DNA of 64,000 nt from Solicoccozyma terricola (taxonomy: Eukaryota; Basidiomycota; Tremellomycetes; Filobasidiales; Piskurozymaceae), in assembly GCA_001600875.1 (NCBI GenBank), contig BCLD01000022.1, positions 130,364 to 194,363 on the forward strand, given 5' to 3'. This document shows positions 36,417-48,102 of this stretch, piece by piece. A program made the translations under genes and the position numbers. Position 1 is the stretch's first letter; each line of letters starts with the position of its first letter. A model generated the notes under the pieces. The model saw nothing but the letters and a program-made list of their open reading frames with translations. It was not told where the DNA came from and ran no database searches.

Positions 36417-36721
36417 AGGACGGCGGACGTGTCCGCCCAATCGCTTTGGACGGAGTACAAATGATGTACTCGTGTGGATAACACGGCTTCTCGCGACCAT
36501 GCCCTGTCCAGCCGCCTGCATTGTCATACTTGACACGGACGAGCTCCAAGCTCCGATTCATATGCCAACGAATGCAGCACATATATACATTAGTCCACGG
36601 TAGAGAAATAGCCTTGAAGCGGTACTATATATCATCCCTATTCGGCTGCAAAAACATATGCTATGCGTGTGGCGAACACAACGGCAAGCGTTGTGCAGAT
36701 AGGATAGCTCCTCCTCCGATT
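36417..36721. other. Convergent 3' spacer
   Basis: About 305 bp between the stop codons of the dehydrogenase (+) and the DUF6534 gene (-), presumably both 3' UTRs. Nothing else was seen. Confidence 0.5.
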
Positions 36722-38825
36722 TCAGAAATCCGGCTTATGCAACCTGGTATCACTCGAGTATCTATTCATCTCATTAAGAGTGACGGAAGCCATCGAGGTG
36801 CTATCATCAAAGTCTTCGTCCATGTCCTCCTCTTCCTTGTTGGTGTGGGTGGACTTGAAATCTTGAAAATGAGGTGTACGAGCGGTGGCTTTCTGGGACT
36901 GGGAAAGAAAAGGTGCGTCGTTCTCCGACTAGTTGATCGGGAGAAAATGTCAGTGCGCCAAGTACGCTGGCGGCAAGCCACTGGAGACAGATCGCAGAAA
37001 CTTACGTAGACGTAGGTATCGACTTGAATGTGAACCTTGTCCGGTTCAGGCTCAAAGACCGGCAAGGTCTCCATGGGGACCAGTTCTTTCTGCCAATGGT
37101 TTTGAGAACGAACGGCCATCAGAGGGGGGGGGGGGGGGGGTTGGTTGCACCATGGAAACCCACCTTCGTTTCCAACCTAGGCACGGTCGTCAGAGCATTC
37201 ACATCTCTCCTGATCACGGTTCTCGAATTGAGTGTGTACATCAACCCGATGGCATATATCTTGGCTTGACAGCATAGAAAAGGAATGTGATAGAAAGCGT
37301 CTCTCCTGAGGGGAGTTTGGGGAGGGGAATCAGGTCTGGCTGGCGGGTCCTCGAGATTGTTTCCAACACTTACTTTGCACTGTACAGTACGGCGAGCCCA
37401 AGAGCAAGGACTAAGTGACATCAAGGAGTTCATTCAGATTCATAGACACAAAACCCCCCAATAACTGCAAACTCACCGGCAGGTAGCAGCTGAGCTTCAA
37501 AGACCACTCTGATCAATTTTGCGGTGATTTTATCCGTTCGACTCCTAACCTCCGGGGATGCGGTCAAGTTATGGTATCGTTCCCCTATGCCGAGGAAACA
37601 CGAGTTCACTACTCACCATCCTGTTCTAGCGTTGAAAAGAAAGATAGTCAATACTCCAGTAATGGCGGCGTTGCCCAAGAAGGTCGAAACCATCCAGATA
37701 TATTGTGTCTGAGATCAAATGGAAAAGTCAGGTGGCGATGATGGGGGAATAGCCACCATGAAACTCGTGATGGGGATGACTTACGTTTATCACCAAACTG
37801 CTATCAGCGTGCAGGAGATTGATGATCTCGTTGTATTCGACTGTAATCCCATGGAAGCATATTAGGATCCCCCTGGCTGTTCGACTTGAAGGAGGTTGAT
37901 CGATCGATCAATCGATCGAAAACGAACTCACTCGTTAAAGCTATTCCACTACCTAGTTCTATCAAGATGAGTGACGAGACGATGACTACCACCCATATCT
38001 TTCTCTGTGAGATGATGTAGGCCTGTTCGTCACAGGATGTAAGCCTCCCGTTGCTGTAAGGGGATGATTTTACCGACGTACCTTGTGCATATAGAAACCT
38101 TGTATAGCGGAAATGCACAAGCTATCAAGCGTGTACATCCACGATTGATATCGTTGAGTAAAAACCCTCGTGAAAATTGCAAAGTTCTGGTCGGCAAGTT
38201 CCTCTGGTCAGTAAGCCTACGCAACCCAAGTCCTCCTCCCTACCTCTACTGAACACTGTATCTACAACTCACAATGACAAACATGTCGAAATTCCACTTC
38301 CAAATCACAAAGGTGATCACAATATTGATACCCAACGCCCAAGCAACCACACATTTCGTCACCCAACCATCATTATTCCTTCCATTCGCACCGTGTGGTT
38401 CTGATCTGGGTGGTGGAATATTCTCAGACTCGTTATTGAGAAATTCTTGGGGAGTTTGGGGATTGAATCGACGAGATCGTTTTGATTTAAAGAGTGGAGG
38501 AGATTTTTGGTAGTAGTGTATGACGAGAGGGATGAGGAGACCGAGAAAGAGAGAATCAAGGACGAGTGCGATTATGAACGGACCAAAGTTTCTGTTTGAA
38601 GGGGTCGCGGGGGGGGGGGGGATGATCGGTCAGTTGTGTTGGCATGAAATAATTATCTGGGAAGATTCGGAGGACTTGCGCTTCTCGTTGATCTTGGGAG
38701 GATATTAATGCCTCTGCTATAGCGGCTAGTGGGGTAAACAGGATTCAGCCAGGTGTCTATTATAAGTTTGATCGTCCGGAGGACGGATAGAACGTACTCA
38801 GGTTGGACTCGGAGTCAGTCGGCAT
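36722..38825 (-). CDS. DUF6534-type multi-pass membrane protein
   Basis: Read from ATG 38825 (MPTDSESNLS) with a donor directly after, through exons giving NFGPFIIALVLDSLFLGLLI (first helix), CVVAWALGINIVITFVIWKW, further hydrophobic exons around 38.0 kb and 37.7 kb, and QAKIYAIGLMYTLNSR, which is the signature end of the DUF6534 membrane domain in basidiomycetes. Then follow a cytosolic tail (VPMETLPVFEPEPDKVHIQV) and a last exon ending TRLHKPDF with TGA at 36722-36724. DUF6534 proteins are abundant seven-helix-like proteins of agaricomycetes and relatives with no proven function. Introns are many and short. A run of about 15 G on the plus strand (37126-37140) falls inside the intron between the LNSR exon and the tail exon. 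Middle exon borders are approximate. Confidence 0.65.
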
Positions 38826-39840
38826 GGTGAGAACCGACGAGGGAATCACGATCTTTTTTCTTTTTCTTTTTTAGGTTTTGGTCGATTTTGGTTGTAGCTG
38901 TGAGCGCAAGAAGTGTTATGCCGTTCGAGGCTAATGAATGAGCGTGTTGGTTGTCGAGATGCACGGAAAATGACGAGAAGCGATTAGGTCGGTCGGATCG
39001 ACGATGTGGGGGAGGGGGGGGGGGGGGGGTTTCTTTTTGAAAAAACGAGCGAGAGAGAAATGATCATCCCCCGTATATGTTCCTCCTTCCGAGAGAGAGA
39101 GCCGGATTGAACTGCGGATAAAAGCAGGGGTGAAACGGGGTTGACATTCTTGCATTCCTATAGGTCCTGTCTCGTTTCATCCCATCGGGTGAGAGGATTT
39201 ATTTCTACCGCCAAGGTTCTTTCTCCCAAGTTCTCCTATCCAAGTTCCAACTTATGCACCGGCGATCACCCCGACCCGAATCAAGCTCGTTTCATCCTAG
39301 CGAGAGTTGTCACAAGTGCCGGCGGTAACGTGGCTCTCAGGTCCGGTGGATGGTTCGAGAATAGTGAAGTGTATGATGCATGGTAGTAGTAGTGGTACAC
39401 CCTCCCCACCCCCACCCCCACCCCCACCACCCACCTCTGATGGTGTTGAATGGGCGCCGAGTAGCGGGTTGGCCGACCGACCGACCGATTTGGTTAGTCA
39501 CCCTCACAGGCACAGACCATTTTTGCAAGGTAAACGACCTCCGTATCTGTACTGGAGGCCGGGCATCAAGGGAAGGGCAGCGATTACAGAGTTTCATGTT
39601 GTTCATGTNNNGGNGNNNGNGGNGGGGGGGGGGGGGGGTGATGAGAAAGGAAGTCATTGCGGAACTCGAAAAGGTGGGAATTTGAAAAGAGTCGTAGAAT
39701 CGGGGTGTCAGTCATTGATAGTCTATTCTACATACACCACACCCTTCACATCACATCCAGCATCTACTCCGTCTTCAAGGTATTCCATCATTACCCCCAG
39801 CTACTTTGCGCGCTAAACCCCTCCAAACCAGTCACCTACC
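38826..39840. promoter_or_regulatory. Upstream region of DUF6534 gene, low complexity
   Basis: Holds the promoter of the minus-strand gene. It contains poly-G runs (about 39009-39030 and 39625-39638), a repeated CCACCCCCA block near 39410-39440 and isolated unread bases at 39609-39624. No supported gene. Confidence 0.4.
39609..39624. other. Unread bases in the assembly
   Basis: Several N interspersed with G directly before a poly-G run. This is a sequencing or assembly failure in a homopolymer; length and content here are uncertain. Confidence 0.95.
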
Positions 39841-40177
39841 ATGTCTTCCCCCGACGTAGAGACCGATGAAAAACCGAATGTCTTTTGAGTTCCTCACCCA
39901 TGATGTCAGTAAGGAGGACCTGAAACGTCAGGCTGACAAGTACGACTTCAAGAAATCTCCCATACCTCCCTCGGAGAACACAGAGGGGGAGACAGTCGAC
40001 GACAATCTAGCCTCTGTATTACAATGCGAAACGGAGGATGGCCACATTTCAATGTCGAGTTCTAATATGACTGGAGAAGATCAGACTGGCAATAACGTCT
40101 ACGTAGATGACGCCCCAGCTGAGACTGAAGTCTCGTCTCTCAGATGCCTCTCGTCGTCGCTGTTTAGGATAATATGA
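39841..40177 (+). CDS. Small hypothetical ORF, possibly frameshifted
   Basis: An ATG at 39841 (MSSPDVETDEKPNVF) meets a stop after 15 codons, while a second frame from 39866 runs 103 codons with acidic, hydrophilic content (VSKEDLKRQADKYDFKKS, GETVDDNLASVLQC). A single base change in the A-run at 39869-39873 would join the two. I recognise no family. It may be a small acidic protein, a decayed gene or chance. Confidence 0.3.
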
Positions 40178-42664
40178 CGAGTAGGATAGGTCTGTTAGCG
40201 TCTTCTGTTCAAGAGAACTGCAATGACTTCATTCGGGAGCAGCGCTTATAGTTGTAAGGATACCTTACCGCATACGGACTCAACTCACGGACACGTAATC
40301 GTTCGGGCCTGGCTCCGACGTTTACTCGCAATACGCTCAGTCAACCCCTTGCACCTACATTGGAACGGTGTTCCTGCATCGGCTTGACGTACCTACATAG
40401 GAACTCTACATCACCTCAATACAGAGCATTTCTCTTCGCACGCCTCCTCTGCTCCCTAGCCGAGTTTTTCCCGCTCTCTTAGAAGAGAGACTTGTTCATG
40501 TTTCGCTCATTTGACTACTACAAAACGGAGCCCCTATGGCCGTCGGTAACCCGCCTGTTTTTGTGTATTCATTTTTTTTGTCACACCCACACCCACCCAC
40601 CCACACACACCAAAAAAGGGAAGTAAGTCCGGCGAAACCATAAGAGAGAATCACCGAGATCTCTCCGGCGCGGGTGGTGGTGGTGGTGGTGGTGGTGGTA
40701 AGGGGTGGATGGGAATGGGATGGGAATGATGGAATGGAATGGATGGATGGTGAGGTGGTGGATGGTGGGGGAGGGGGGGGGGGAGGACGATGAGGGTATC
40801 GGATGGTGGGTGTGGACTGAAGTGGGATGCGGGTGGGTGGTAATGACCGCTGGACATCCCCTCCCCCCCCTCCCCCCATCCATCGGGAATATCGGATCTG
40901 ACGCGGTGATCCCCCCCCCCGCCCTACGCCGCGGAACCCCGACCTCCGACGCTCCTCTCCCGGCTGAGTCCGAACTAGCGATGTTTCGCCGGGGCCGGTT
41001 GGGGGCGTGGAGCGGGGGGCGGCGGGGGGATGGGGGGGGGGGGAGGGGGTGGTTGGTTGGGAATCAGGGTGGAGAACAGCTGATGGGTCAGGGTTGTCCA
41101 CATGGGCAACGGGGCAATGGGGGTAACGGGGTGACGGGGTGACGGAGCATGTGGTCTGGTGGTCTGGTGGTGTGGTGTGCGGGTGTGCGGGTCTAGTTGT
41201 TATGGGGCCCACTTTGTACCCCTTTCATCGTTTACCTGCATACGTCTTACCTGTGTGTGTGTGTTTGATTGTTGTCTGTCTGTGTCTGTGTGTCTCCCTG
41301 TCCACCTGTCCTTGTCCACCCATCCCCCTCCCCATCCCCACCCCCACCCCCACCCCCACCCCACCCATCCCCCGCTTGGCTCATTGATCGGCCCGATACT
41401 CAACTTATTACCCCGAGCCCCCCCCCTCTCCCCCCGCCGGGGGTCCCAATTTAACCTTTTCCCGCAATTCCAAGCCCAAAAACGAGAGACAAAGCCGGGA
41501 TTCTTCCGATTGTTCAGCTGGACAGCCGACCGGGGGAGGGGGGGGGAGGGGGGGGGGAGTTGGAGTTGGAAATGAAATCAGCTGTTACCTGTCATCGTCA
41601 ATCATCATCATCATCATCATCACCACCACGTACCACGTACCACCCCCCCCACGCACCACTCGTCGCCGGCTCAAAGTGTAGAGAAACCAGAAACCAACTG
41701 GGAAAAAAATATATACGACACATCTTTGTGGAAAAACGCAGGGGGTTCTTCCGTTCAACTAAATTACCGGAGCTCCGGACCGTTTTAGAAATAGAGAGAG
41801 AGAGAGAGAAAGGGAAAAGGGAAAGGGGTATAGCGGACTCTTCGAGACGACTTGGGTTTTGTGGTGAAACGGTATAGGTGAGTCTTTTTAACTCGGTCGG
41901 GGGTTTTTCCTTTCGGTTGTGGATGGATATGGAGAAAAGGAGAGGGGGGGAGATGGAGAAGGAGTTATTGACTTTTTTTTGGGTCGTGGTTTTCATTTGA
42001 AAGTCGGATACAGCGTACAGCCGTAGATTTAGATCAGAGAACCTGGGTTTTTTTTGGATTTTGGATTTGGGTTTAGGTTTTTGAGAGAGAAGCGAAACGA
42101 GGGATTTGGAGTGGAGGGGGTTTTTTGTTCTAGGAAAGAACAAGAACGTAGAGGAAACGCCCAGGGGATATTATTTCTTTTTTTTTTCTCTTTACGATCG
42201 GAAACGAGTAGATATCTCTCTACGTCTTTTTTCCTTGGTGAACGGACGCTCTGTGGGATTTAACCTATTTTTCGTGAGTTTATCTTTTTCTTACATTTCT
42301 CCCTTTCAACAAAAAATCAAACTACTTACTACTCTTTCGGTGTTCAAACAAAAACCTTCCTTCGGTCTCTCGCTGTACCCTTTCTCGTGCTTCAACACAT
42401 CCAACATCCACTCACTCTTTCTTCTTCTTCCAACGTCGTATACCTCTCCGCAATTCGTTTGAATACGTTTAACCCCCTCCCTTTTTCTTTTCCTAACGTC
42501 ATACAACCGACTGTGTCAAAGACCAGGACCCGTTTTCCCCCACCCTCGGTTTTAATACTTCGGTCTCGTTATATCCCCAAAACCTCCTCATTCAAAAAAT
42601 CCACAACCAAAAGCCAAACAGAGGTAAAAAAGGGACGTTTCAAGAAAACATCGACTATACATAA

Positions 42665-42701
<37 letters not shown>

Positions 42702-42714
42702 CCGCCCCCAAAAG
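40178..42714. promoter_or_regulatory. Long low-complexity upstream region of the bHLH gene
   Basis: About 2.5 kb without a supported gene. It is packed with simple sequence: GGT and GGAT repeats (40670-40800), G and C runs (40770-41050), CCCCAC repeats (41330-41370), a CAT repeat near 41605, a GA tract near 41795 and T-rich stretches (41960-42240). Just before the ATG lies a run of about 35 C (42666-42700) followed by AAAAG directly at the start codon, which could be a polypyrimidine tract and acceptor of a 5' UTR intron. Confidence 0.45.
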
Positions 42715-45488
42715 ATGAATTCAATAACAACCATTCAACCTGCACAACCTGTGCAACCACCACACCCTCCATCGTCTAATCCCTTTTCTAGAGCGGCGGG
42801 ATTAAGTATGGGCGAGAATCGGGCGGTAGGGTTGTCTGTGGATGTTTATGATCGAGAACGAGAACGAGAACGAGAACGGGAACGGGAGCGCGAACGAGAA
42901 CGAGAGCGAGACCGCGAACGAGACCGCGAACGAGACCACGGGAGAGAGAAAGACAGGGAACGTGAACGTGAACACGATCGAGAACGAGAACGATTCACAT
43001 CTTCAACATTCAACAATGATCGAACCCAACCTCCCCTATCTGAAACAGGAGGTCGGTTCTCACATTTCTCTAGGTTATCACTTGGGACTGGACTTGGTGG
43101 TCCTGGATCGACCGGAGCTACGACGATTGGAACGGGAACGGGGACGGGGACGGGAGGGAATGAAAAAAGTAATGAATCAGTATCACCTCATTACTTTTTG
43201 CATTCACCGATAGCGGGGATTTCAGGTGTTGAGAGGTCGTCGTCAGGGCGAAGTGGTGGCGGTGGCGGTGGCGGTGGCGGTGGTATGTTGTCCGATTTGA
43301 AGTTGCCTGCGCTTGCTGGATTGGGTGGAGGTCGGAATGGTTTTGGAATGGGAAGAGGAGGAGGAGACATGGAAAGGGATGACGGCGGGAGGAGGGCTCT
43401 AGGCGGTGGCAGCAGCGGCGGCGGCGACGCAGGATGGACAGGCGACAGAGAAGACAGAGAACGAAGTCTGTTCAGGAGAGAGGATATATCATCGAAAAGT
43501 TCCTACAACCTCCCACTTTCAATGCGTCCGCCTTCTCCTCGTCGAGATACCGATACTAGGTCTCGATCACTACTATCTTCCCACTCTTCGGCAACAAGCC
43601 TCAACGGCGGCGGCGGCGGCGGAGGCCACCATCATCAATCCGCTAGTCCTTTCCAAATCCCGGCATCCTCTCATCGAACAGCATCACCCGCGATTCTCCT
43701 ACCATCACCATCAGGAATCCCAAGCCTCCGTCCATCCTTCTCATCGTACTCGCCACCACACACTCAAAGAACGCCAAACATGCCAACGCTGACTCGTACA
43801 TCATCGAGTGGCGCTCCGACAAGATCACCATTCTCACCTCGCGAAGGTTCATTTGGATCGAACGGACCAACCCATTCCTCCGCATCCCTCTACTCCCGCA
43901 GCGATATGAGCGCTTCAACATCCAGTCTAGGACACGGTCTCGGATTATCCCTCACCGCTCTCTCACCACTCGATGCACCACTACACGACCTCGTCTCTCG
44001 CGCACCCAGCTCCACAGGCAACAGATCTCGCGCTGCCAGTCTGTTATCGCTGCAAAATGGACAACAGACGGCCTCTTTATCTGGAGGAGTATCCAACACA
44101 TCGTCCAATCGAATGTCTCCAATCACCACCACCGCATCCGTCCGACGGAAGCGCAGCTTGAGTGGTGCAGGAACGGGGAACAGCACGAGGAGGAATTCGA
44201 TAAAGTCAGTGGCTGGCGGCGAGGGAGTCGAGACGATGGCCGTGGAGTCTACGCCAGGGCCGATGAAGGAGGGTAGTGGGACATGGACAGTGGCTGCGAG
44301 TGCAACGAGACGACTGGCTCATTTACAATGCGAACAGAGGCGAAGAGAGTGAGTGGCGCGGGTTGCGGGTCGGGCCTCGGGGGTCATGGTGTGGTTTGGA
44401 CACTGATATCTCGATCCTATGTCAATTCATTTCACCTAGGAGCATCAACGGCGGCTTTGCTACACTTCGAGAGATCCTCCCAGAAACGAGCGCAACCGAT
44501 TCCAAGGCGGCGATTCTACAAAAAGGTGAGTCGCACCCACACCGGGGGATTCGGTCTATCACCTTTATGCTGAATATGCTCACCCCCGCTCTCCCTTTCC
44601 GGCTCTCCTACTCCCTCTTTCCCATCCCTCGCTCCCATCCCTCGCTCCCTCTCCCCCGCCCCCTGCCCCCGCCCCCGCCTCCCCCCAGCCATCAACTACA
44701 TCAAACACCTCGAGCAGGCCGTCCGCATATCTACCGGCAATCCTGTCATCACATACGAGGACCCAATGTCAGCTCTCTACTCTGCTAGTGAATCCGGCGC
44801 TCGAAAACCAGGTCAACGACGTGGCCATGGATTCGCAAAGAACCCACATGTCAAGACGTCGTTCTCTCGACCTACATCGCCTCCGCCGTCCGACTACATC
44901 AACAACAACTTGGACAGAAAGACATTGGACGATGACGGCGGCGGAGTTCTCACTCCTACCTCGATCCGATTCAAACGCGAGGAGGACGAGCTTATGCAGA
45001 TGGATCAGGATCAGGATGATCAAACTACGTCGTGGGATCATTCACAGAGGGCTCAAGCTGAGAGCATCGACGTGTCCATGTCTGACGAAGACGATCGCTC
45101 GGAAGATAGGAGGATGATGACGAGGTTCAGCTTGGAGTCTCAGTTCTCCCCGCCCGTCAGCCAGACGACATCCACGAACGATCTCACGCTAAGTGGTGGG
45201 TCCGCTGTTACCCACGCACAACCAAACGTCGTAGAGGCAGCTCCTGCACGGCATGTCTCGGCGTTGGATCTGCTCGTTGGCGTGGCGGAACAGGCGAGGA
45301 GAAGCGTGTTACCTGGTCATGGTAAGATGTCGATCCCGTTCTTTGGACATGACAAGAAGGAGAAGAAGGCAGCTGCTGCAGCTGCTGCGGCTGCTGCTGC
45401 GGCGGCGGCGGACTCAACGATGGAGAAAACGGATAAAACGGAGAAAAAGGCGAGCTGGACACATGTTGAAGTGAATGAAACTCGATAG
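42715..45488 (+). CDS. bHLH transcription factor
   Basis: Three exons: 42715-44348, 44440-44525, 44689-45488, phases consistent, stop TAG at 45486-45488. Spliced length is 839 residues. The bHLH domain is split by both introns: RRLAHLQCEQRRRE, then SINGGFATLREILPETSATD and SKAAILQK, then AINYIKHLEQAVR. H, E and R at the usual basic-region sites (H-x3-E-x-R-R) predict E-box binding. No clear leucine zipper follows. Before the domain there is a striking RE/RD repeat (about residues 43-90), glycine runs and long S/P-rich stretches; after it an alanine run of 12-13 near residue 805. The rest is disordered in appearance. It most likely acts as a nuclear regulator; which of the fungal bHLH factors it corresponds to cannot be told from the domain alone. 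Confidence 0.82.
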
Positions 45489-45784
45489 CGAGATAGTGGA
45501 CAATGGACACGAGATAACTTGTAGTTGGGCTGCACCGTTGCAGCGTGTATGAATTGTATGAACGATGATCATGGTTTCAGGGTGGTGCAGGACATTCATC
45601 GTATGCTTCTAATCCGACACAAGCGGGGGAATGGGGGAACAAGGATAACCAAGAACAGACAACGACGTCGACAACAGGGACAACGACGACAACGACGACC
45701 CACTAACTCGAAGGACTACATAATGGTGGTCTTCACCCTCACCATCCCCCCTCTCCCACTTCCAACATCATCATCAACTCTACC

Positions 45785-46894
45785 ATGAGTTCCCAACTAC
45801 CTCTCACTCCCGACAACTCTCCGACCAACAAGCGGGCCAGGTCGACGTCGCAGGCGAGCGAAGACTTCGAAATCGTACGTCTCGTAGCTCGTATCGCGTT
45901 GGTAAATGAGTTCCAGCTGACCACCGTTGTTGTACTCACCACCAGTTGCCACGAGTGAAGAGAACGCAGACGGTGAGTGTATAGATAGTCATCTGGATGC
46001 GGTTCACAGTCCTGATAGAATCAAATCTTTTGAATCTGCAAGATTGCTCCATACGACGGGTCGTCGTCGGTGAGTGGCAATTCATGTCCACCCCCCTGGA
46101 TAGTAGCTAATCATCATCCCGTCCCGCCTCCCCCTCCTCACCCCCCCCCCCCCCCACCTCCCCTCCTTCATCCAAAGTCACCGTCTACCCCCACCAGGAG
46201 TTCGTCGATGGCTCAGAGTGTTGTTTTCGATGTCGATAATTATCATCAAACTACCACGACCGACGTCAAACCATTCATTATAAAAAGCGAACCGGAAATG
46301 CGAGCTGCGTCCGAGGATTTCGACAGGACATCAAGCACTCTCTCAAGGTCCAGCGTTCTTGGGACACCGTCTCCCTCGCCTCGCAGCAGAAACCAAGGGT
46401 TGATGTTACCTCCTGGTTCTGTTACACCGCTTGCAGATCTTCGTTACCACTCCGTGGCACGCACCACCACACCAAGGCCGCCGCCATGGGGACGACATGG
46501 GCATGCCGAAAGAGATTTACAGGGGTTTGCTTCGCGTCGAGGTACTGGGGCTCGAAATGCGGCAGCTGGTCCTTCTCGTGCTCCGCGATTTCTCACACCC
46601 GTTCCGGACGATGCCAACTCCGTCGAGCAAGCGACATCGCCAATGGCTTCCACAGCCGCAAGGAGGATCTCTCATGAGGTTTTTAAAATATTGGACCTCG
46701 ATTCCAACCAGACGCTATTGAAGCGTGCTTTGGGAACGAATGATCCAACCGCGTTTCTCATCGATCTTAAAGGAAGGGTGGATGGAACTTTCCAAAATCA
46801 TCCTCTAAACGATTGGAGGGTCGGTACAGAGTCGAACGCGATCGCCAGCTCAAACAACCAAGTGGTTGATGTCGATGATCAGACGGATCTTTGA
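45785..46894 (+). CDS. Unknown S/P/T-rich protein with two 27-nt exons
   Basis: ATG 45785 (MSSQLPLTPDNSPTNKRARS). Exon 1 ends DFEI at a GTACGT donor near 45874. Exon 2 is 27 nt (LPRVKRTQT), exon 3 is 27 nt (IAPYDGSSS), both phase 0, and exon 4 starts after TCATCCAAAG with SPSTPTRSSS and runs to TGA at 46892-46894. The C-terminal part contains ISHEVFKILDLDSNQTLLKR and LGTNDPTAFLIDLKGRVDGT, possibly a small helical domain; the remainder is disordered. KRAR and VKRT suggest a nuclear location. Family not recognised. It follows the bHLH gene in the same direction after about 300 bp. Confidence 0.6.
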
Positions 46895-47127
46895 TCATTA
46901 ACTTCCCATTCCCAAATTCCTCCTCTATTTCCTCGCAATTTCTCCTCTTTTTCATCGATATCTTGTCCGGTCTTACGCTCTCTATCTTGTTAAACTGCTC
47001 TATTCCAATAATATGTCATCTTCATCTCATCCGATACATTGAACGGATCCCTCTCGCATCTCCGAATCTCGCACTACCCCGTCCCCCGTCCCCCGTCCCC
47101 GGCCAACATCCCTCCGTCCCTCCTCCC

Positions 47128-47893
47128 TTACTCTTCTGATTCTCTCGTTGCTGATGCCGGTGGGTGTGTCAACAGTGACTCTCCACGACGCTTTCCAGCC
47201 CAATCGTACTTGTTCTTTTGATGGATCGATCAAGTTGGTGATAATGAGGAAAAGACAGTAACATCGGTCCAAAGAAAAGAAAAAAAAGGAAAAAAAAACC
47301 ATTCAGTCATTTGTATATAACATAAAACGGGGATACCATACCGTAACACTCACATCTTGCATCCACAAAGCACCTGCGATAGCAGCTGGTACTGCAGCAC
47401 ATAGAATGAAAACTTGTCTTGATGCACGAGGAGTGAATCTGAATGTTTTGTATACGTTTTCACGCTGTTGTCGGTTGAACCGGTGGAAAGTTATGTGAAT
47501 GGACATTGTAATGGAGAGGCGGGGAGTGGGGAGGGGAATGTTTGATGAGAGGGAAGATGGTAGTCGCCGTTTTAAGAGGATGAACGGTTAGAGTCGTATA
47601 AACATCAGCATCAGCCTTTGGGGATTCTCATCAAAGCATGTGAATGGAAGATATCGACGAACCATCAAGTTCCATTTTTCGATGGCTGGATCGATCTGTG
47701 ATATATTGAGTCATTCCAGGTACAAGTGTCAGTGTCCACGATTCGGACTCGTGGTCGGAGATGAGAGCGAGTAGTGAACGTACCCGGACTGGATCTGCAT
47801 GAGCGAGAGAGTGAGGAATGTGAGTGGGATGAATTACGACCAAAGATGGTGGATGTGCGAATACGTACGATGAGCTCCCTCTCCACCTGCCAT
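47128..47893 (-). CDS. Complex I accessory subunit, B15/NDUFB4-like
   Basis: Five exons: 47893-47869, an 11-nt exon starting just after the acceptor near 47800, 47695-47663, 47464-47354 and 47214-47128 (TAA). Joined they code for 88 residues: MAGGEGAHHPVR, IDPAIEKWNLM, RENVYKTFRFTPRASRQVFI with hydrophobic LCAAVPAAIAGALWMQ, then NKYDWAGKRRGESLLTHPP. The pattern DPAIEKWxxMRExxYKxFRxT, one membrane helix, and KRRGESL at the end is that of the B15/NDUFB4 type of NADH:ubiquinone oxidoreductase subunit of the mitochondrial inner membrane. Exon phases agree throughout, which supports the 11-nt exon. The intron between exons 3 and 4 has a GTTCGT donor. The gene diverges from the RBM5-like gene with about 210 bp between the start codons. 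Confidence 0.72.
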
Positions 47894-48102
47894 GCTGTAT
47901 GATGTATATTGTTGCTGCTAGAAGAGTGCTGATGATACAGATGACGGTTGGAGATGGATGGATGGATGGCTGGAATATAATTTTAATGATTAATTCCCGA
48001 TGAATGCCCACATTTACGCGCCCCTGCTTCGACCAGTCAGTCCTATGCTCAACATCCTCTCATCCCCCTTCATGAGGTAGGTCGTACAAGCAACAACCAA
48101 GC

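Noticed and set aside
40496..41575. Long proline/histidine-rich ORFs on both strands
   Set aside because: They are translations of CCA/GGT-type simple repeats without domains or codon structure.
47303..47506. Separate small gene starting at ATG 47506
   Set aside because: The conserved block RENVYKTFRF starts at an acceptor and joins upstream exons with DPAIEKWNLM, so the ATG lies in an intron.
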